Part shown: one piece after another, positions 15,072-17,696 of the stretch
How positions within the stretch are numbered: position 1 is the first letter of the stretch
How the letters are laid out: each line of letters begins with the position of its first letter
NCBI GenBank assembly: GCA_023257035.1
Contig: JALRDI010000131.1
Coordinates: forward strand, 1 to 17,696
Direction of reading: 5' to 3'
DNA from: Ilumatobacteraceae bacterium
GTDB taxonomy: Bacteria > Actinomycetota > Acidimicrobiia > Acidimicrobiales > Ilumatobacteraceae
Length of the DNA stretch: 17,696 nucleotides
Position numbers and translations under genes: made by a program
The notes under the pieces: model-generated
What the model saw: the letters and a program-made list of their open reading frames with translations, nothing else
Told to the model about the DNA's origin: nothing
Databases searched by the model: none

Positions 15072-15593
15072 TCAGCCAGGAACGCCAAAGGTTGCGATGG
15101 TGTCAACCCGACACTCAAACAGTACTCGTCGTTCATCAATTGATGGATCACGGAGTCCGTATTCATCACCTTCACCGACGTACTTCTGCCAAATCCGATT
15201 CAGTTGCGCCGTCACACGCTCGCCTTCGTTCGGATCGTCCTCACTGATTTCGCGTTCGACGGTCACCTTCATTGAAAGCCAGTGATACATGTTTTCTGGA
15301 TTCATGATCACAATCGAAATCTGCGGAGTGTCGCGAATCCATTGGGTCTTCTTGCGATGTGATGCGACGTTCACGAGAACCTTGTCACCTTCGTAGTCGA
15401 ACCACATCGGAGTGAGATTTGGTCGGCCCGATGGCCCCATTACTGCCATGACACATGCGTAGGGCTTGTCCATCAGTTGTTTGTAGGTGGGATCGAGATC
15501 ACTGATCGATGTGATTTCGCCTCGATCACCAACTCCGAACTGGCCTGCCTTGAGACCTTCAGAGACATCGATGAACTTGTTGACTTTGACCAT
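15072..15593 (-). CDS. PPOX-fold (pyridoxamine-phosphate-oxidase-like) flavin/F420-binding protein
   Basis: A 173-residue split-barrel protein. The core reads YACVMAVMGPSGRPNLTPMW (45-64), VLVNVASHRKKTQWIRDTP (72-90) and QISIVIMNPEN, ending with CRVDTIATFG. The xxRKKxQWIRDTP segment is the phosphate/cofactor-binding element seen in Rv1155-type proteins, which bind F420 or FMN. The family includes F420H2-dependent reductases, pyridoxine-phosphate oxidases and heme-degrading relatives. Which one applies is not decidable here. GGGGG 6-7 nt before the ATG at 15593 serves as SD. It precedes the FAD hydroxylase by 11 nt, so the two probably share a transcript. Reducing a ring intermediate or recycling flavin for the hydroxylase are possible roles (inference). 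Confidence 0.86.
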   Translation of the reverse strand: MVKVNKFIDVSEGLKAGQFGVGDRGEITSISDLDPTYKQLMDKPYACVMAVMGPSGRPNLTPMWFDYEGDKVLVNVASHRKKTQWIRDTPQISIVIMNPENMYHWLSMKVTVEREISEDDPNEGERVTAQLNRIWQKYVGEGDEYGLRDPSIDERRVLFECRVDTIATFGVPG

Positions 15594-15697
15594 TGTGAAC
15601 CCCCATTCACGACTTGCGGTACCTGATATTAGAACCTACGCGAGCACTGATGTTCCAGTTGAGTGGCCGTCGGGTATCAAAACTGATGAATGTCGTT
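15594..15697 (-). promoter_or_regulatory. Spacer with possible internal promoter upstream of the PPOX gene
   Basis: The 104-nt gap between the TPP-enzyme stop and the PPOX start is the only sizeable break in the five-gene run. TAATAT on the minus strand (15626-15631) could be a -10 box giving a leader of about 25 nt that contains the GGGGG SD. The -35 region is poor and no terminator hairpin is visible. The downstream three genes may thus have their own promoter. Confidence 0.35.
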
Positions 15698-17239
15698 CTA
15701 GCCTCTGCTCACCTGCAAGATGTGCTCGTACTCGGTGGCGTCGAGTCGTACGTCAACGAGATGCGGCCTACCTGACTCGTATGCGTTCTGGAATGCTGGG
15801 AGGAGATCATCGGAGTGGGCGACAACCGTTGCGGCCATGCCGACAGCGTTGGCGAGTGCAGCGAAGTCGGTTGCGCCGTACGCAACAGCCTGTGCACCTC
15901 CTTGAGCTTCTTTCTGCTTGAGTCGAATCAGTGTGAGTTCTGAGTCGTTGAAGGCCGCGACAATGACGGGGAGTTGAAGTCGCTGGAGGGTTTCGAGCTC
16001 GGACAGTGCCATATGAAGCCCGCCATCCCCGGTAAATGCGATGACAGGACGATCGCACTCGCCAAGTGCTGCACCGATAGCCGCCGGAAGCGCGTAACCC
16101 ATCGTCGCAAGCCCGTTTGAGATGAACACTTGTTTCGTTCGAGTCACTGGCCAGAAGGGCATTACGGCAAGGAAATGGGCACCAGCATCAACCGTCACGA
16201 CGGTTTCGTCCGGCATGACCTCGGCTGCTGAACGGACAAGATTTACGGGTCCAAGCGGGCGCGATGCATCGGCGAGTCGAGATCGCAACCCTGCGACGTG
16301 TTGCGTTGCGTCTCGATGGTCTGATGATCGCAAAGAAAGAACTTCTCGAGCATCGCCAATGAATGTCATCGACACGGGGGCAAGTGAGTGAGCGAGCGGA
16401 AAGTTGTCAATTGAGACAACGTCGCATGAGTAAGTCCATGCGCCGGGGAGCGGTTCGACGTCGTCGAAGCCGATGAGAACGACGAGGTCTGCGTTGTTAA
16501 GTAACTCGCGTTCTGGTGTGGCGTTGGTGAACATGCCAGCAAGTAGCGGATGTCCCTCGGGCAGAATCCCAGCCCCTTGATAGGTGGTCAGAACAGGTGC
16601 GGCAAACTGCTCGAGCGCTTCTCGACAGTCACTCGGTGCCTGTGAGCCACAAATCACGACGGGTGATGAGCATGTCGCGAGCCGATTACGTAGTTCGTTG
16701 GCGCTGACGATAGTTGCCGGTGCCGGGCGATCAGCGTGTTCATCAATATCGGTTGTTGAATTTGCATCTAGGTCGATGTGGACGGCCCCAGCGAGTGGGC
16801 CTTTTGCGGTTGCGATGAGGTCGACGAGTTGCGCTTCGGTCACGTCGTTGCCAATGCGTGCAGTTCGTAATGTGACGGTACGCATAAGTGCACGTTGGTC
16901 GAACCTTTGGTGGCCAGTTTTCGCCCTGGTTGCTTCGGGCACACAATCGGTAATGACGAGAAGTGGTGCTCTGTCAAGCGTCGCGTGTGCTGCACCATTG
17001 ACGGCGGCTGCTGCTCCCGGTCCCCGCGTCACGATGACTGCTGACACTGTGTCAGAAACGACGCTGAAAGTTGCGGCCATGATCGCTGCACCCGTTTCGG
17101 TGTGCGCAAGGACAAATTCCACACCATGGCGATTGAAGGCACCAATGAGGTCGAGATTTGGTCCACCACCGGGAACGCCAAACACGCGACTGCACCCGTT
17201 CTCTGCAACTGCCTTCGCGATGGATTCAAAAGCGTTCAT
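15698..17239 (-). CDS. Thiamine-diphosphate-dependent enzyme, acetolactate-synthase-like
   Basis: A 513-residue ThDP enzyme with the three-domain POX/AHAS layout: PYR domain (about 1-165), central domain (about 175-315) and PP domain (about 335-500). The catalytic Glu that activates the thiazolium ring is Glu48 (LAHTETGAA). The Mg-diphosphate motif starts at GDGGLH (404-409) and ends with Asn431 in FNDSELTLI. It is shorter than true acetolactate synthase (about 550-600) and has no regulatory subunit beside it. Relatives include benzoylformate decarboxylase, benzaldehyde lyase and ring-opening hydrolases of the same fold, so 2-oxoacid decarboxylation or C-C ligation/cleavage are all possible. 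Its ATG follows the stop of the MetE-like gene after three bases (tgaGCCatg), so the two are in one operon. Confidence 0.9.
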   Translation of the reverse strand: MNAFESIAKAVAENGCSRVFGVPGGGPNLDLIGAFNRHGVEFVLAHTETGAAIMAATFSVVSDTVSAVIVTRGPGAAAAVNGAAHATLDRAPLLVITDCVPEATRAKTGHQRFDQRALMRTVTLRTARIGNDVTEAQLVDLIATAKGPLAGAVHIDLDANSTTDIDEHADRPAPATIVSANELRNRLATCSSPVVICGSQAPSDCREALEQFAAPVLTTYQGAGILPEGHPLLAGMFTNATPERELLNNADLVVLIGFDDVEPLPGAWTYSCDVVSIDNFPLAHSLAPVSMTFIGDAREVLSLRSSDHRDATQHVAGLRSRLADASRPLGPVNLVRSAAEVMPDETVVTVDAGAHFLAVMPFWPVTRTKQVFISNGLATMGYALPAAIGAALGECDRPVIAFTGDGGLHMALSELETLQRLQLPVIVAAFNDSELTLIRLKQKEAQGGAQAVAYGATDFAALANAVGMAATVVAHSDDLLPAFQNAYESGRPHLVDVRLDATEYEHILQVSRG

Positions 17240-17242
17240 GGC

Positions 17243-17696
17243 TCAGCCGAAGAGTCGTTGTGAGGCAAGTTCGCTGCCTTTGGCGAGCGAAGCAAGTTTG
17301 GCGAAAGCAACGTCAGGATCAATGTTCTTGATGCCCACATGCACTGAGAACCCGCAGTCGACACCGGCCATGAGACGCTCAGGGTCGGTGACTTCGGCCC
17401 ATTTCTGGATCCGTTGCGCGACTAACTCTGGATGTTCGATGTAGTTCGATTGCGGTTCAATCACACCCGGGCAGATCACTTTGTCAGCTGGAACACCGAG
17501 GGCCTCAAGAATCGCCCATTCGTGGGCGTGACGAGGGTTTGCTCCTTCAAAGAGCACTGTCTGCGGTTTTGCCGTCCACACGATGTCAATGATGTCGGCA
17601 ATCGGAACGTCGTGATGATGTGGTCCGGGATAATTCCCCCAACACAGGTGCATTCTGAGTTGCTCAGCCGGGATATTGCGCACGGCATGATTCAGT
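17243..17696 (-). CDS. MetE C-terminal-like (cobalamin-independent) methyltransferase, C-terminal part
   Basis: The last 150 residues are visible; the frame is open across the right edge, so the 5' part is missing. The family is zinc-dependent thiol methyltransferases (MetE C-terminal domain, also epoxyalkane:CoM transferase and related single-domain proteins). The zinc ligands of MetE can be matched: His and Cys in RMHLCWGNY, Glu in VLFEGANPRHAHEW, and Cys in GVDCGFSVHVG. The full site is therefore retained. PGPHHHDVP is typical of the stand-alone MetE-like proteins rather than full-length MetE, but without the N-terminus I cannot exclude the 750-residue form. It is probably the first visible gene of the operon with the TPP enzyme. 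A GTG at 17683 is not the start because conserved residues (LNHA) precede it. Confidence 0.88.
   Translation of the reverse strand, partial: LNHAVRNIPAEQLRMHLCWGNYPGPHHHDVPIADIIDIVWTAKPQTVLFEGANPRHAHEWAILEALGVPADKVICPGVIEPQSNYIEHPELVAQRIQKWAEVTDPERLMAGVDCGFSVHVGIKNIDPDVAFAKLASLAKGSELASQRLFG

Noticed and set aside
16584..17444. 286-residue plus-strand open frame
   Set aside because: It runs antisense across the ThDP enzyme and the MetE-like gene, both with full family motifs. Its composition is a low-complexity Ala/Ser/Arg shadow and it has no RBS.

Overview
The window looks like chromosomal DNA of a moderately GC-rich actinobacterium. An uncultured Acidimicrobiia-type lineage is my guess rather than a demonstrated placement. 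The reasons are many GTG starts and several starts with an extended TAnnnT box only 7-8 nt upstream (typical of leaderless mRNAs), plus lipoproteins with Thr/Ser/Pro-rich linkers and tightly packed genes. There is no phage, transposon, CRISPR or plasmid signal. No gap longer than 300 bases lacks a gene.

Left part (1-3791): an acyl-CoA/amide metabolism neighbourhood. An acyl-CoA dehydrogenase (cut by the left edge) and a MaoC-like hotdog protein lie on the minus strand. A divergent amidase-signature hydrolase lies on the plus strand. A minus-strand enoyl-CoA hydratase/isomerase family protein converges on the amidase.

Middle part (3792-9212): a secreted acidic protein with a C-terminal LPAKG plus hydrophobic plus Arg tail that resembles a sortase signal. 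It is followed by a divergent serine-hydroxymethyltransferase-like gene that appears broken twice: a one-base insertion after codon 4 and an in-frame TAG at codon 75. Next come an isopenicillin-N-synthase-type Fe(II)/2-oxoglutarate oxygenase, a zinc-ribbon polytopic membrane protein and a small HNH nuclease.

Right-centre (9230-12727): glutamyl-Q-tRNA(Asp) synthetase, an L,D-transpeptidase lipoprotein, a second lipoprotein of unknown function, tRNA-Gly(CCC) and dCTP deaminase. These are housekeeping and envelope functions.

Right end (12749-17696): a minus-strand run of five genes that reads like an uncharacterised catabolic or biosynthetic cluster. In transcription order it holds a MetE-C-terminal-like methyltransferase (cut by the right edge), a thiamine-diphosphate enzyme, a PPOX-fold flavin/F420 protein, a FAD hydroxylase resembling 2,6-dihydroxypyridine 3-hydroxylase, and a DUF3500 protein translationally coupled to the hydroxylase. 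This is the best candidate for an undescribed pathway in the window. Its substrate cannot be read from the sequence.
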